Assembly (NCBI GenBank): GCA_963971305.1 | Contig: OZ020313.1 | Span: 19,541,260 to 19,605,259, forward strand | Length of the DNA: 64,000 nucleotides | Reading direction: 5' to 3' | From: Arcuatula senhousia | Taxonomy: Eukaryota; Mollusca; Bivalvia; Mytilida; Mytilidae | Shown here: positions 12,287-25,200 of the stretch, one piece after another | Layout: the number at the start of each line of letters is the position of its first letter | How positions within the stretch are numbered: position 1 is the first letter of the stretch | Translations under genes and position numbers: made by a program | Notes under the pieces: generated by a model | Seen by the model: the letters and a program-made list of their open reading frames with translations, nothing else | Told to the model about the DNA's origin: nothing | Databases searched by the model: none

Positions 12287-15200
12287 AGAGGCTCCCAGGA
12301 GCCTGAATCGCTCACCTGGTCTTGATGTTGACCCTATACTTTTGTAGAGCTAAATGAGCTGAACATTTAAGCAAGCAACAGCTTTTCTAACAGCTTTTCT
12401 CTACCTGCAATAGTTTTCATTCTATAGGCCAAAAACACCATTTTTCACCTATAACCCCTATAAGGAGTCATCTGACAACTTCGACCCTATGAAGACTTTT
12501 GTAGAGCTAAATGAGCTGAACATTTAAGCAAGCAACAGCTAATCTCTATCTGCAATAGTTTTCATTCTGTAGGCCAAAAACATGAAAAATGGCTATTTTT
12601 CAGGGGCCGTAACCCCTATAAGGGGTCATCTGACAACTTCAACCCTATGGAGAATTTTGTAAAGCTAAATGAGCTGAACATTTAAGCAAGCAACAGCTAA
12701 TCTCTATCTGCAATAGTTTTCATTCTGCAGGACAAAAACATGAAAAATCGCTATTTTTCAGGGGCCGTAACCCCTATAAGGAGTCATCTGACAACTTCGA
12801 CTCTATGGAGAATTTTGTAGAGCTAAATGAGCTGAACATTTAAGCAAGCAACAGCTAATCTCTATCTGCAATAGTTTTCATTCTGTAGGACAAAAACATG
12901 AAAAATCGCTATTTTTCAGGGGCCGTAACCCCTACAAGGGGTCATCTGACAACTTCGACCCTATGGAGAATTTTGTAGAGCTCAATGAGCTGAACATTTA
13001 AGCAAGCAACAGCTAATCTCTATGTGCAATACAGGGTTCCCACTCTTTTTTCATGATGAAATTCAAGGTTTTTTCAAGGTCTTTTCAAGGTTTTTTTTTC
13101 ATTTTCAAGGTCAAATTTGAGGAGTTTTTTAAGGCAATCTTCCTCCTTGTAAATGTGTTTTTTTTAGTAACTTTCAACTTGTAAAAAAGAAATATGCTTA
13201 CAATATAACATTTTATACCACAGGTTTATATCTTATAAATCAGACTCCACTACCAGCACGTCCTGGTCATCATAAATTTTGTTCTTTTGAGGCAGTAAAC
13301 CCATGCTAGTTTCTAAGATGTGTCTTTGCATGCCCACATCCAAGTATAACACTTCATCATTTGCCATGATAAAATAGCCCCAATAGAAATTTCCTAGTGT
13401 TTTCTCATTAAAAACAAAATGTACTGATTAGAATTAAGGCTTATTAAGCCTTTGTGTACTAAATACCAGATATTTTGTCTTTTTTCCATATGTATGAAGC
13501 CCTTTGCTTACTTTATAAATATATATTTGTGTGTATGTACTGTACATGTACAAATGTATGACACTGCCTAGATTCTTTGATGATTTATACTTAGAGGTGA
13601 GTATTGATATACATACATGTAGAAAAAGGAGGTGTGTGATGGGGCAAATGTGCTCATGTATATTGTAAGTGACAACTCGAATTCATCAAGGAGTATAAAG
13701 GATTTAATTTCTGTTCTTCATCTTGATGTTGTGAATGGCAATGTTCAAGAGTCTTAACCTGTCTCTTAAAGGAACATGCACATTGATTTAATTTTCTAAA
13801 AACTTAAATGCAGGACATGATCAATACCACCGAAACTGAGTACTGTTTATTCTAAAATGAATTCAGCGTCAGGTCCACAACGAAACTCGGCAGATGCTAG
13901 TCTGTACATCTGGCCAATCACTCACAGGGGCAGTGTGTTTGTTTACGACCCAAGTCTAGTTTCATCGCGGTTTAATAAAACAATTTGTATCCTTAAGAAC
14001 ACTCTTTGTCTAGAGAGGGTCATAAACTTGGCCAAACATTGGTTGGTGTTGCTTCAAAATTCAAAATAAATAAAAATATTCTTTGACTCCCGCCATGTTT
14101 TTGATAAAACTCGATGTAAAAATGTGGATGTGAAACAACAATAAAGATCCTTTACATAAAGCGCACAGGTGATCTGAACGCGGGCTGGTTCACGGTCAAA
14201 ACGACTATAACTAAAACCAGTCGACTCCAATGTTTGGAGGAAAATACGAAGAAAAGAAGTCATACATAGACGATTTAATTTCAAGACATTCATCGCGACT
14301 ACTTTTTCGGCAAAAAATTAGGAGACACATTATCTTTCGAGTCAAAATTCACGGCCTTTTCCCGGTTTTCGGCAAACATCGTGATTTTCAAGCACTTTTC
14401 ATGACCGTGAAAAGGCAAAACCAAATTCACAACTTTTTCACGTTTTCAAGGTCGCGTGGGAACCCTGGCAATAGTTTTCATTCTGTAGGCCAAAAACATG
14501 AAAAAATGCCATTTTTCAGGGGCCGTAACCCCTATAAGGGGTTATCTGACAACTTCGATCCTATGGAGACTTTCGTAGAGCTAAATGAGCTAAACATTTA
14601 AGCAAGCAACAGCTAATCTCTATCTGCAATAGTTTTCATTCTGTAGGCCAAAAACATGAAAAATGGCTATTTTTCACCTTTAGGGGCTGTAACCCCTATA
14701 AGGGGTCATCTGACAACTTCGACCCTATGGAGACTTTTGTAGAGTTAAATGAGCTGAACATTTAAGCAAGCAACAGCTAATCTCTATCTGCAATAGTTTT
14801 CATTCTGTAGGCCAAAAACATGAAAAATTGCTATTTTTCAAGGGCCGTAACCCCTATAAGGAGTCATCTGACAACTTTGACTCTATGGAAAATTTTGTAG
14901 AGCTAAATGAGCTGAACATTTAAGCAAGCAACAGCTAATCTCTATCTGCAATAGTTTGCATTCTGTAGGACAAAAACATGAAAAATCGCTATTTTTCAGG
15001 GGCCGTAACCCCTATAAGGGGTCATCTGACAACTTCGACCCTATGGAGAATTTTGTAGAGCTCAATGAGCTGAACATTTAAGCAAGCAACAGCTAATCTC
15101 TATGTGCAATAGTTTTCATTCTGTAGGCCAAAAACATGAAAAAATGCCATTTTTCAGGGGCCGTAATCCCTATAAGGGGTTATCTGACAACTTCGATCCT

Positions 15201-15893
15201 ATGGAGACTTTCGTAGAGCTAAATGAGCTAAACATTTAAGCAAGCAACAGCTAATCTCTATCTGCAATAGTTTTCATTCTGTAGGCCAAAAACATGAAAA
15301 ATGGCTATTTTTCACCTTTAAGGGGCTGTAACCCCTATAAGGGGTCATCTGACAACTTCGACCCTATGGAGACTTTTGTAGAGTTAAATGAGCTGAACAT
15401 TAAAGCAAGCAACAGCTAATCTCTATCTGCAATAGTTTTCATTCTGTAGGCCAAAAACATGAAAAAATGCTATTTTTCACCTTTAAGGGGCCGTAACCCC
15501 TATAAGGGGTCATCTGACAACTTTGACCATATGGAGACTTTTGTAGAGCTTTTGATGCTGAATCAGTAATGTGGCCTCAGATTTCCTCTATCTCTTATAC
15601 TTTTTGATTTATAAGCCAAAAACAGTAGTCTGACCCCCCTAGTCTATTTTTAGTAACGGCGGCCATGTTTTTTAACGGATTAAAAATCAAAACACAAGTT
15701 TGGTGCAGGACACCCTAAGGATCATTCATACCAAGTTTCATTGAATTCTGTTTGGTAGTTTCAGAGGAGAAGATTTTTGAAAAATTGTTAACAGACGACG
15801 ACGACAGACGACGACGACAGACGACGACAGACGACGACGACGGACGCCAAGTGATGGTAATAGCTCACATGGACCTTTGGTCCAGGTGAGCTA
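12287..15893 (+). repeat. Minisatellite-bearing element, copy 2 (about 157-bp units, higher-order repeat)
   Basis: Opens with GAGGCTCCCAGGAGCCTGAA and closes with a (GACGAC)n run at 15791-15845, GCTCACATGGACC and CCAGGTGAGCTAA. About 12 units carry TGCAATAGTTTTCATTCTGT, GGCCGTAACCCCTATAAGG and TCATCTGACAACTTCGACC. A block of four units is itself repeated with a period near 637 bp: the variant ATGAAAAAATGCCATTTTTC occurs at about 14498 and 15135, and TCTCTATGTGCAATA at about 13017 and 15099. One unit is split by the transposon at 13032-14467. No protein is encoded. Confidence 0.8.
13032..14467. mobile_element. Non-autonomous DNA transposon, CAGGGTTCCCAC termini, 6-bp duplication GCAATA
   Basis: The left end CAGGGTTCCCACT mirrors the right end CGTGGGAACCCTG. 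GCAATA directly precedes the element (13026-13031) and directly follows it (14468-14473), and removing one copy restores the uninterrupted satellite unit. The subterminal sequence repeats TTTTCAAGGTC on both sides. The terminal CAGGG with a short duplication suggests the hAT superfamily (a 6-bp-duplication group). 1436 bp with no recognisable transposase; the open frames near 13857 and 14230 look fortuitous. Confidence 0.8.
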
Positions 15894-16475
15894 AAAAGTG
15901 TAGAAAATTGAAATTTCAATTTCAAAATTCAAAGGGCCATAACTCAGGTAAAAATTTGTGAACAAAACTCAATCTTGATCTGTTACTAATCATGGAAAAC
16001 TCACATACCAAAAATCAGTTCATTATCTACAAGCCTTTAGTAAATAAGTGTGGAAAACTGAAATTTTAGTGTATTTTCTAAGTTCAAAGGGCCATAACTC
16101 CCATAAAAATATGTGGACCAGAATGAAACTCAATCTTGATCTGTAACTCATCATGGTTAACTCACATATCAAATATCAGTTTATTATCTATAAGCATTTA
16201 GAAAAAAAGGTGGAAAACTGAAATTTTAGTGTATTTTCTAAGTTCAAAGGGCCATAACTCCCATACAAATTTGTGAACCAGAACGAAACTCAAACTTGAT
16301 CTGTAACTCATCATGATAAACTCACATACAAAAAATCAGTTCATTATCTATAACCGTTTAGAAAAAAAGGGTGGAAAACTGAGGCGTGACAGAAGGACTG
16401 ACTGACGAACAGACAGATGGACGGACAGAGTGCAAACCTATAGTCCCTTCGGCTTTCGCCGGTAGGGGACTAAAA
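15894..16475 (+). repeat. Tandem repeat of about 165-bp units with GC-rich terminal hairpin
   Basis: Three to four units contain AAGGGCCATAACTCCCATA, GAAACTCAA-CTTGATCTGTAACTC and TCAGTTCATTATCTATAA. It ends with an AGACAGATGGACGGACAGAG microsatellite and GGCTTTCGCCGGTAGGGGAC, whose GGC..GCC halves can pair. Typical 3' architecture of the interspersed elements of this window. Confidence 0.55.
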
Positions 16476-16771
16476 AGAGGACCCCCAAAATCAATACCAT
16501 TCATCCTTTTAATGGAAAGGAACATTATTTATACTAAATTTCATACCAAAACTAAAGATATCATGTTTGCACTTATGTTAACAGACAAAGCGATGTGGAC
16601 GCAGATGACAACGACAACAACATCATCTATTATTAAAGGACCATAATTTGTTTGCGGTCGTATAAAAAGGGAGGCAATTTTAACTCTTAAAATTTACTTA
16701 TTGTAGTTAAAATATGTTTACTTGTACAAGTAGGATCTTTGACTGACAGTGAACAATGAACTAGAAAAAAA
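16476..16771. repeat. Fragment of the GGCCCC-type repeat and spacer
   Basis: Contains AGGACCCCCAAAATCAATAC and CATCCTTTTAATGGAA, shared with the units near 12020 and 30570. No gene. Confidence 0.4.
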
Positions 16772-18408
16772 CAACAAGAGGCTTCGAGGAGCCTGAATCG
16801 CTCACCTGGTCTTGATGTCAACCCTATGATGATCTTTGTAGAGCTAAATTAGCTGAACATTAAAGCAAGCAACAGCATTTCTCTTTCAGCAATAGTTTTC
16901 ATTCTGTAGGCAAAAAACATGCAAAATGTTATTTTAAGAGCTGTCTGAACACTTTGACTCTATCATTGTCTATAGAGACTTTTGTTAAGAGCTTAATGAA
17001 TTGAACATTTAAGCAAGCAACCACTTTTCTTTATCTGCTTTAGTTTTCCTAATATAAGCCAAAAACATTAAACATGTAATTTGGGGACTGTAATCCCTAT
17101 AAGGGGTCATCTAACAACTTCAACACTATGAATGCTTTTGTAGAGCTAAATGAGCTGAACATTTAAGCAAGCAACAGCTGTTTTCTATCTGCAATATTTT
17201 CATTTTATAGACCAAAAACACTATTTTTTGCCTTTAAGGGGCTGTCATCCCTATAACGGGTCATATGACAACTTAAACCCTAGGAAGCTTCATAGGGTTG
17301 AAATTTTAGCTAAATGAGCTGAACATTTAAGCAAGCAACAGCTTTTCTCTATCTGCAATATTTTCATTTTATAGACCAAAAACATTATTTTTTGCCTTTA
17401 AGGGGCTGTCATCCCTATAACGGGTCATATGACAACTTCGACCCTGTGATGACTTTTGTAGAGCTAAATGGATGAACATTTAAGCAAGGAACAGCTTTTC
17501 TTTATCTGCAATAGTTTTCATTCTATTGGCCAAAACACTATTTTTCGCCTTTAAGGGGCTGTAACCTCTTTAAGGGGTCATCTGACAACTTCAACCCTAT
17601 GGAGACTTTAGTAGAGCTAAACAAGCTGAACATTTAAGCAAGTAACAGCTTTTCTCTTTTTGCAATAGTTTTCATTCTATAGGCTTAAAACACTATTTTT
17701 CGTCTTTAAGGGGCTGTAACCCCTATAAGGAGTCATCTTACAACTTCGACCCTATGAAGACTTTTGTAGAGCTAAATGAGCTGATCATTTAAGCAAGCAA
17801 TAGCTTTTCTCTATCTGCAATAGCTATATAGTTTGCAGTCTATAAGACAAAAACATGAAAAAAAGCTATTTTTCACCTTTTAGGGGCTGTAACCCCTATA
17901 AGGGATCATCTGACAACTTCGACCAAATGAAGACTTTTGTAGAGCTAAATGAGCTGATCATTTAAGCAAGCAATAGCTTTTCTCTATCTGCAATAGCTAT
18001 ATAGTTTTCAGTCTATAAGACAAAAACATATAAGGGATGATATAAGGGATCATCTGACAACTTCGACTTAATGAAGACTTTTGTAGAACTTTTGATCCTG
18101 AAGCAGTAGGGTGGCATCAGATTTCATCTATCTCTTATTCTTTTTGATTTACAAGCCAAAAACAGTAGTCTGACCCCCTTGGTTTTTTTTGTAACAGTGG
18201 CCATGTTTTTTGACAGATTCAAAATCGAAACACAAGTTTAGTGCAGGACACACTAAATATCAATTATACCAATTTTCATTAAATTCTGTTCAGTAGTTTC
18301 AGAGGAGAAGATTTTTGAAAAATTGTTAACGGACGACGACGACGGACGCCAAGTGATGGTAAAAGTGATGGTAAAAGCTCACATGGACCTTTGGTCCAGG
18401 TGAGCTCA
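16772..18408 (+). repeat. Minisatellite-bearing element, copy 3
   Basis: Starts GAGGCTTCGAGGAGCCTGAA and ends GGACCTTTGGTCCAGGTGAG. It has about nine units of 130-165 bp with GAGCTGAACATTTAAGCAAG and GACAACTTCGACC, more diverged than copy 2. Short (GAC)n near 18329 and a duplicated GTGATGGTAAAA near 18353. Same terminal organisation as 12287-15893. Confidence 0.75.
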
Positions 18409-19197
18409 AAAAAGAAAATTAATATTCAACTTTGAAGTTCTCTGTTTAAACTCACTCACAGAAATAAATAGAACTTAAATATGATCACAAATGAAATTGA
18501 ACCCATTTTTGTTTATTTTCATTTGTACTAATAAAATATAATACTACAAATGTAATACTGTAAATGTACTTATTTCATGAGGTTCATCACACATTTTGAG
18601 GTCAGACAATTTACTCTGTATTAAATAGTGGTGAAAAAAGATAAAATATGAATTTAATAAATATAGCATTGAACAGAAAACAAGAAAATAAGTAACCATG
18701 CACTTTTGTGAAATCATATAAAGGTGAAAATAAGTACCCACAAAAATAAGTACCACTAACCCAAATTATTTCATAATATTTAGATACAAACACTGTTTGT
18801 TTGATTGGTTGCAATAATTTGCTAAAAAAGAAAATTAGCTTTTCGTAATATATCTTTAATGTCTTGACATTGAAAACTGTTAAAACTTATAGTTGTTCTT
18901 TGGACAAGTACATGTATATGTATAAGATTCAGATTTTACTTGTAAAAAAATTGAATTTGTTTGTCCCAGACATATAGACTTTGAATGCCATATCTTGATC
19001 CACTAAAACAGTTAAATCTAACTGTAATCTTATTAAAAACTGGAACTTGCATTGCTCCAAGTTTTTGTTTGTGTTTTGTCACATGTTGCATTGAATTTTA
19101 ATTAGATAGAACTACATGTAGCTCTGTTCATTGTTGAATGAGTGAGACATGTCATGTTGGCCATGAATGTAAGTATATCTGTCGTTACTCTTCTGTA
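18409..19197. other. AT-rich sequence downstream of the minus-strand gene
   Basis: No coding signal. If the minus-strand gene ends near 19198 as modelled, this holds its 3' untranslated region and spacer. AATAAA-like words occur on the minus strand (TTTATT on plus near 18510) but no site can be chosen. Confidence 0.35.
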
Positions 19198-19248
19198 TCA
19201 TCTTCTCTTCCTTAGCCAAGCCATCTCTGTTTGAATCCATCCATTTCC
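19198..19248 (-). CDS. Minus-strand gene terminal exon (probable)
   Basis: The acceptor TTTACATATTTTAG precedes a frame that joins exon 4 in phase 0 and gives a short basic tail (GNGWIQTEMAWLRKRR) ending at TGA 19198-19200. Another frame stays open to 19112. The choice depends on the exon 4 phase. Confidence 0.4.
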   Translation of the reverse strand, partial: GNGWIQTEMAWLRKRR

Positions 19249-22200
19249 CTAAAATATGTAAAGTAAAGATATACATCTGCAATATATACACTATGACAAA
19301 AAGTGTGCATAGGCAAACTAATAATGAATATAGCATTCTTTTGTTAATATTCAGATGTAAATAAGTGTACAAAATGTCATGACAACACACTGTATCTGAA
19401 GAACCATCTTATGTTAACCTGAAGTTTAATGTATGGACTGATATACATGTACAATGCAACTCCTATGACAGTGATCATGGTAGACCAATCAAACATAAAC
19501 AATTCAATACCATATAAATCATGTAAATGTACATGTACAAAATGTAGCAGGTGATGTTGTAACTTTTTCTATGCATTCATTTGCCATCTCCTCTGATGTG
19601 TAAAGATTAAAACAATAATATCTTCTTGACAAAATTTTAAACATTTTAAAGAATAAAGATAATGTCAAGTAAAATTTAATATATCACACTAGTACTTTTT
19701 ATTTAAAAAATTGCCCCCCCCAGTCAAAAAAATACATGTACTAGCTGTACATTTACTACCTTTGTTAAGAAGGTTTGCTCCTCATATCTTGGAATTTCTG
19801 TCAGATTTTCCAGATCCTCGGGTTTTATCCATCTAATATGCTTGACATTTTTGCTCACAAACCCCTCCCCCATTTTCTTTTTATCATTCAAAAATACATA
19901 AACTGAATATGAAGTTGGCTATTTTTCAAGAGATTCTTTTACTCAGTCGTACATTTTAGAAGGTTAATTTAAAGTTGCAATTCAGCAGCAATGTAAAAGT
20001 AATGAAAACTCTAGAGAAACCCTTTTTCAGCCAAAATTATAAGTGCTTATAGCGCAAAATCGAGCACATTGACCTATATTTTTTCTTGCTTATATTGATC
20101 ATTTGTCCATATTCTTTTAAATAGATGCAAATTAATCCATTTTTATTTACTTCAAGACAAAAGAGCAAACCCCTTACTGTTCTTGATTATGTACATGTAG
20201 TTATAATGCAGTACTTACTTCTCAGAGCACATTATTTGTGATGATCTTTTAGGACGAACTATGCGCAGGTTTTCAAAAGGTATAGACATCCTCCCAGAAG
20301 TGTTAACTATGGCATCAAATTCCTTCTCTCCAACAATTTGCTTAAGATTGCAGGAACCCTGTATCGTTTTCTCACATTCTAGTTTTGTGGCAAACTGGCC
20401 ATGGTGAATCATTAACCACAGGTCAATAATTGCTGATGATGAGAGAGACTTGTTGTTTTGGAATAGAGGCACTGGATCTGAGTTAACCAATAAGAAGTCT
20501 GCTTCAGGATCGTATAAAGCTACGTCAAATACAGAATCTGACATACCACATACAGGAACATATAAAGGTCTAGAATTCCCTGCAGTAAACCTTTTCCTAC
20601 AAAGTGATGCTGAAATTGCCTGTTTGCATATTTGATAGAATGATCCTAAATATTCAAACTCATCTCGATTCTCTTTAAATTCTGTGTCAGACACATCATG
20701 CAGATCATCATAAAGTTCTTCGTCATTGTTATATTCACCAGTCTTGTCACCAAACTTTGTCATTCTATTGAATGTAAACACAGATCCTGATGTCAGCATG
20801 TCTCTATCAGAATTGAACATGACCAAATCTACATTACCATAAAACAGCCTTGGACTTCCTGGAAAAATAGGAATACTAATAAAAGATTAAAACGTAAGAT
20901 ATTGACAATGACTACAGCAGTTGTACACATAATTTTGAACAAATATACATGCACATGTTTATTTGTTGCAGTGAGCTACATTGGAGGGGGGCAATAAGGA
21001 AAATCAATGATTTTGGTTTTTTTACATTACATATCCAACACAAGCATCTCACTGTTAAAACTAAACATGCTAAAGAACAAAAACAGAATAAGAAATCAAT
21101 TTTTCTGTTAAACATGTATTCCCAACATTAAAATGTTGTACAAGTTGTCAACAGCAGCTCTGCTGATTCCAATGTTTTGATTCAAATGCTGCTGATGACT
21201 GGTTACTCCTTGAAATATGCATATATAGCATAACCATGATAACCAAATTATCTATTTTTATACCCATTTCACTACTTGTATTTTGCAAGTTTTAGTGGGT
21301 TGGTATCCCAAATTTATGTCAAAGAAGCTTAAGGGTGATATACACATGATACATGTAGCTCTTTCCAGATACAACTGATTCTTATTTTAATAATTCAAGT
21401 CTGTCTGCAGACATTTTCATTTACTCAACATAATTTTCAACAAACTACCTACTTGGGGGGGGGGGAAACTGGGCAAAACTTTTGCAAATATATATTATTA
21501 AACAAGAATATGTATAAAGGCATAATGCCCTATCTTGCAACATTTCGGACAGATGGGCACAGGAGCAGACCCAAAAACTACACACCCCCTACTTTTTGTA
21601 GATATGGAATGAAAATTGATGTCAGAAATCCAGTTCAGTTAACACATGAAATGGATTACATGTGTACAATGCTTTTTCAAATTCTATAACTGGCATCACA
21701 GGAGCAGTTCGCAAAATTGATATATATGATCAATTCAAGCTACATCAGGACAAAATTTCTACTGTACATGTGAGCTTTAAATTTTTAAGAATATTGTATT
21801 TAAAGGTGTTGTAAAATCTAATATTATTTGTTGAAAAGCCAAAAAATATATTTCATATTCCTGTTCCTTTGAGCAAGACCTCAAATGACAATATCTCATT
21901 ACCAAAAGAATATGGTAATGTACATGTATGTGTATGAAGGTTTTGGTAAATTCTATTGATTGCTATAAATTGAAGACAATAAAACGAGTTGGCTGCAGTG
22001 TTTGTATTCTTTTAAAAGAGTTTACAATGAAAACATCTAATATTGGTATTCAAACAAATCGAACCTTATGATTTGCATTTTTATTCTTGGGCCAATGCAA
22101 GACAGCAAGCAGTCATGTTGAAGACTGCATGTTGTCTTCCATTGTGGATTTTTAAATTGCCTTTTGTTTATGTAGGTTGTACACTTTTTCCACATATACA

Positions 22201-25200
22201 ATAATAGTACATTGACTCGAAATAAAAATTTTATACGGATGAGGCTTAGAAACAGGAAAATGTGAGGGTCTCCTGAGCGTTTTCTTGTTTTGAGCCGAAT
22301 TCGTAAAAATAATTTTATTTGGAGTCAGTGTACTATTATTGTGTTTATACTGCATTCCTTTTTTTAATTTGTTTGATGTGTATTTTAACAAAATGAATAA
22401 ATTGAAAAATCAATAAATCACCCCACAGCGACCCTCTCTCCTTGTATGGTCATAACACCTGTCAAATTGGCCTACTTGATACACCCAACCTTGTTAATCT
22501 GGTTTCACGAGTTAAGCGGCAATCGAAGTACACGAATGTGACCTTAGAACCCTATATTGTCCCTGCCTCTGAACAGATTTATTCGAGTTGCATGAGTGTG
22601 TCCATTTTGTTAAAATGGCGTTGAAAATAAAAAGAAAATATAGCCCTCTACATGTATAGGCTGTGTTTAAAACATGGACTCTTTTCAAAGTAAATATGGT
22701 AAAGCTAAACAAAAGGTTTGAACATGTTTCACATAAAAAAATATCGATCTTAGAAATTTTCTTTAATACTTTCATTAATCTAAACAAAATCCTAAGCATG
22801 TTTGATTACTAAATGTGTTTAAAGTTCAACATAAATTATGCGTTTAGGATTGCAAAGAAATGTAAGCTTATTTTCTAAATGATTTTTATATTATATCTAC
22901 TAACAAGATACCAGTAAGTAGATTATTAAAAACATTAAAAACACAAAATTTAAATAAATAATTAAGAGAGTAAACTAAAATTTATCCGATTGCATCTTTC
23001 ATTAATTAAATTAATAAATTACCGGTATGTAAAACTTTTCCGAAATTGCAATGCTATAAGTACAATGTAAGTGTATGTTGATAGATAAGAATTTTAATTT
23101 TTTCTATCGTCTTTCAGCCAACGATTAACATTCGAATGCTTAATTTTTATGCAACATTTCTTTTTCGTGTTTCTTGCAGTCAATGCTATAGGAATGTCAA
23201 TTCAACTGAGTCTTTCCAATTATATATTGGAACAAGTGGCTGTGCCAAAAATTAAATGCTTATATACATAAAGCCATAGTGGCGCAAAATTGTAACGTGG
23301 GAGAGAATATACATGATATATTTAGAAATTATTGTTGCTCCAATGCTCCGGTAGATAAACACCTTATTTGCAAATTCATAGAACATCTTCTACCATATAA
23401 ATTTTAAAGATATTTTCAAACAGTAAATCATGCCAATATTTGTTTTTCATACGAAAGCTTCCTACTTTATTTCTTCCGGAAACATGACAAAAATTTCTTC
23501 GATTGCAACTGATATCAAGTGGAGAATGTGGAACTACAATGTTTGTTTGAGCCAATTTTGAAAGGCTCAACGCATGTGTAGAATCGGTGACCATCGGGTT
23601 ACCCGTGTTGAAGAAGTGAGTTTGCCCAAATGCAAGAAACAATAGAAAAGGGCGTGTTCTTAAAGTGATATACTGACATTAATTGTATATCACATATCGA
23701 TATACGGTCAGTAAAATTTGACTTCTTATATAGAACATCTGCAGTATAAATCTCATTATAATGATTATATTCTATATTTTTGAAAGAGGATTATAACTTT
23801 ATATCTCACCCATTTGTGTTGAACCATAGTGAATGAGATCATTGCAGCCACAAGGACAACCATTAAACTCTCTTGTTGGGTCTTCTAAAAAGTAATTTGA
23901 TGGGACTGGGAGGAGCTGAGATAAAAGATGATGCACCAAGATTTCAGCTTTTTCATACTCCAACCTTTTCTCTTTACCATCCTTGTCATGGCTGAGTGAC
24001 ATCAAACAACTTTCATGATACTCTGCAATAAACATTAATAATTAAGAAGAATGATGTTTTGTGGTCATCTTATTGACTCACCTTGTGGTATAAATTTTTT
24101 ATGAAAACTTTTTAAAGGTGTTCACTAGTATGGTTAGGATAAAAGACACATACATGTACATGAAAGTACATGTATTCCCATACTCTGTGAGACCTCTACA
24201 CTAATTAATGTTTGTTTCCCCAAACACAACTGTCTTCTTGATCTTGAAGTAAGATTTTAGAGCATAATGTTTTGATCCTGGAATATATAACAGCATACTT
24301 TTGAAATGGGGTATCTATTACATGTACAAAAATGTATGTGCATCACAGATTTAATATAAAACATGCTATACATGTACATGTATGTATTATACATTATAAC
24401 GTATATTTAATATGTGGTGCACATAATCATGATAATAGATACATGTACCCCCTTTGAAATATATATGTTTACTGTGATGTACATAATAAGTACCCCCTTT
24501 GTACATGTTCTAGGTGCCAAAATGTAGCTCTTGATGTCGCTTTTTTCATTTTGATTTTTCTAAGCAAAACAAATCTTTGCATAAAAAAATCCTTTTGAAA
24601 AAAAGCAACCTCAAGAGCTCTGTTTTTGCAGCTACCACCTTTCAAAATTATGCTGTTCATACAGCATATACATGTAGAAAGATACATTGTACATGTGATG
24701 TACAGTAAGGTGAAACCTTTTCCATAAATTAATAGTCATTAGGGTTTTTTTTTTTAAATTGCAATGTGAAATCGATGTCGTATTAAAAAATGCATTACCC
24801 ATTTGTTTAAAGAATCTAGACAAAGCAAGAAATGCTGGAAGAGAATCCTTGTCCAGGAAATCTTCCCCGTCAATAAACCTCTCAATTTCCTTCAGACCCT
24901 TTTTAAATAAAGCCCCAAATTCTATGCCTATGTCTTTATTGGTGTGTTGATCGATGCTAAAATCAAAGGTCCAATGACGAATTGTACTGAAGGGTTCTGA
25001 ATATACCACTGGCCTTTCAGTTTCTGCCATCATTTTTGAGTAACGGTTAAACGCAGATTTGGAGAACGATGTTTCAACAGGTGCCATTACAATAGAAGGA
25101 TATTGTGCCGTTTGTAGCATGTAATTGTGCAGATGTTCTCTTAAATTGTCTGCATCCTTTTTAGACAGATTATATATACTCAAGCTGTTAAAACGTTTCA

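Larger units (their letters stand above)
20859..23809. other. Intron 2 of the minus-strand gene
   Basis: About 2.95 kb, AT-rich, with ACATGTA-rich stretches, a poly-G run near 21455, and the hairpin MITE at 22198-22342. Open frames inside have no recognisable domain. Confidence 0.5.

Noticed and set aside
14230..14601. 123-residue open frame at the edge of the CAGGG element
   Set aside because: It runs from the transposon interior across its terminus into a satellite unit, so it cannot be an ancestral gene.
12287..15893. Regular direct repeats considered as a CRISPR-like array
   Set aside because: Units of about 157 bp without distinct spacers, eukaryotic context and known interspersed-element borders; not CRISPR.
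20450..20635. Plus-strand open frame within exon 3 of the minus-strand gene
   Set aside because: Shadow of the spliced coding exon.
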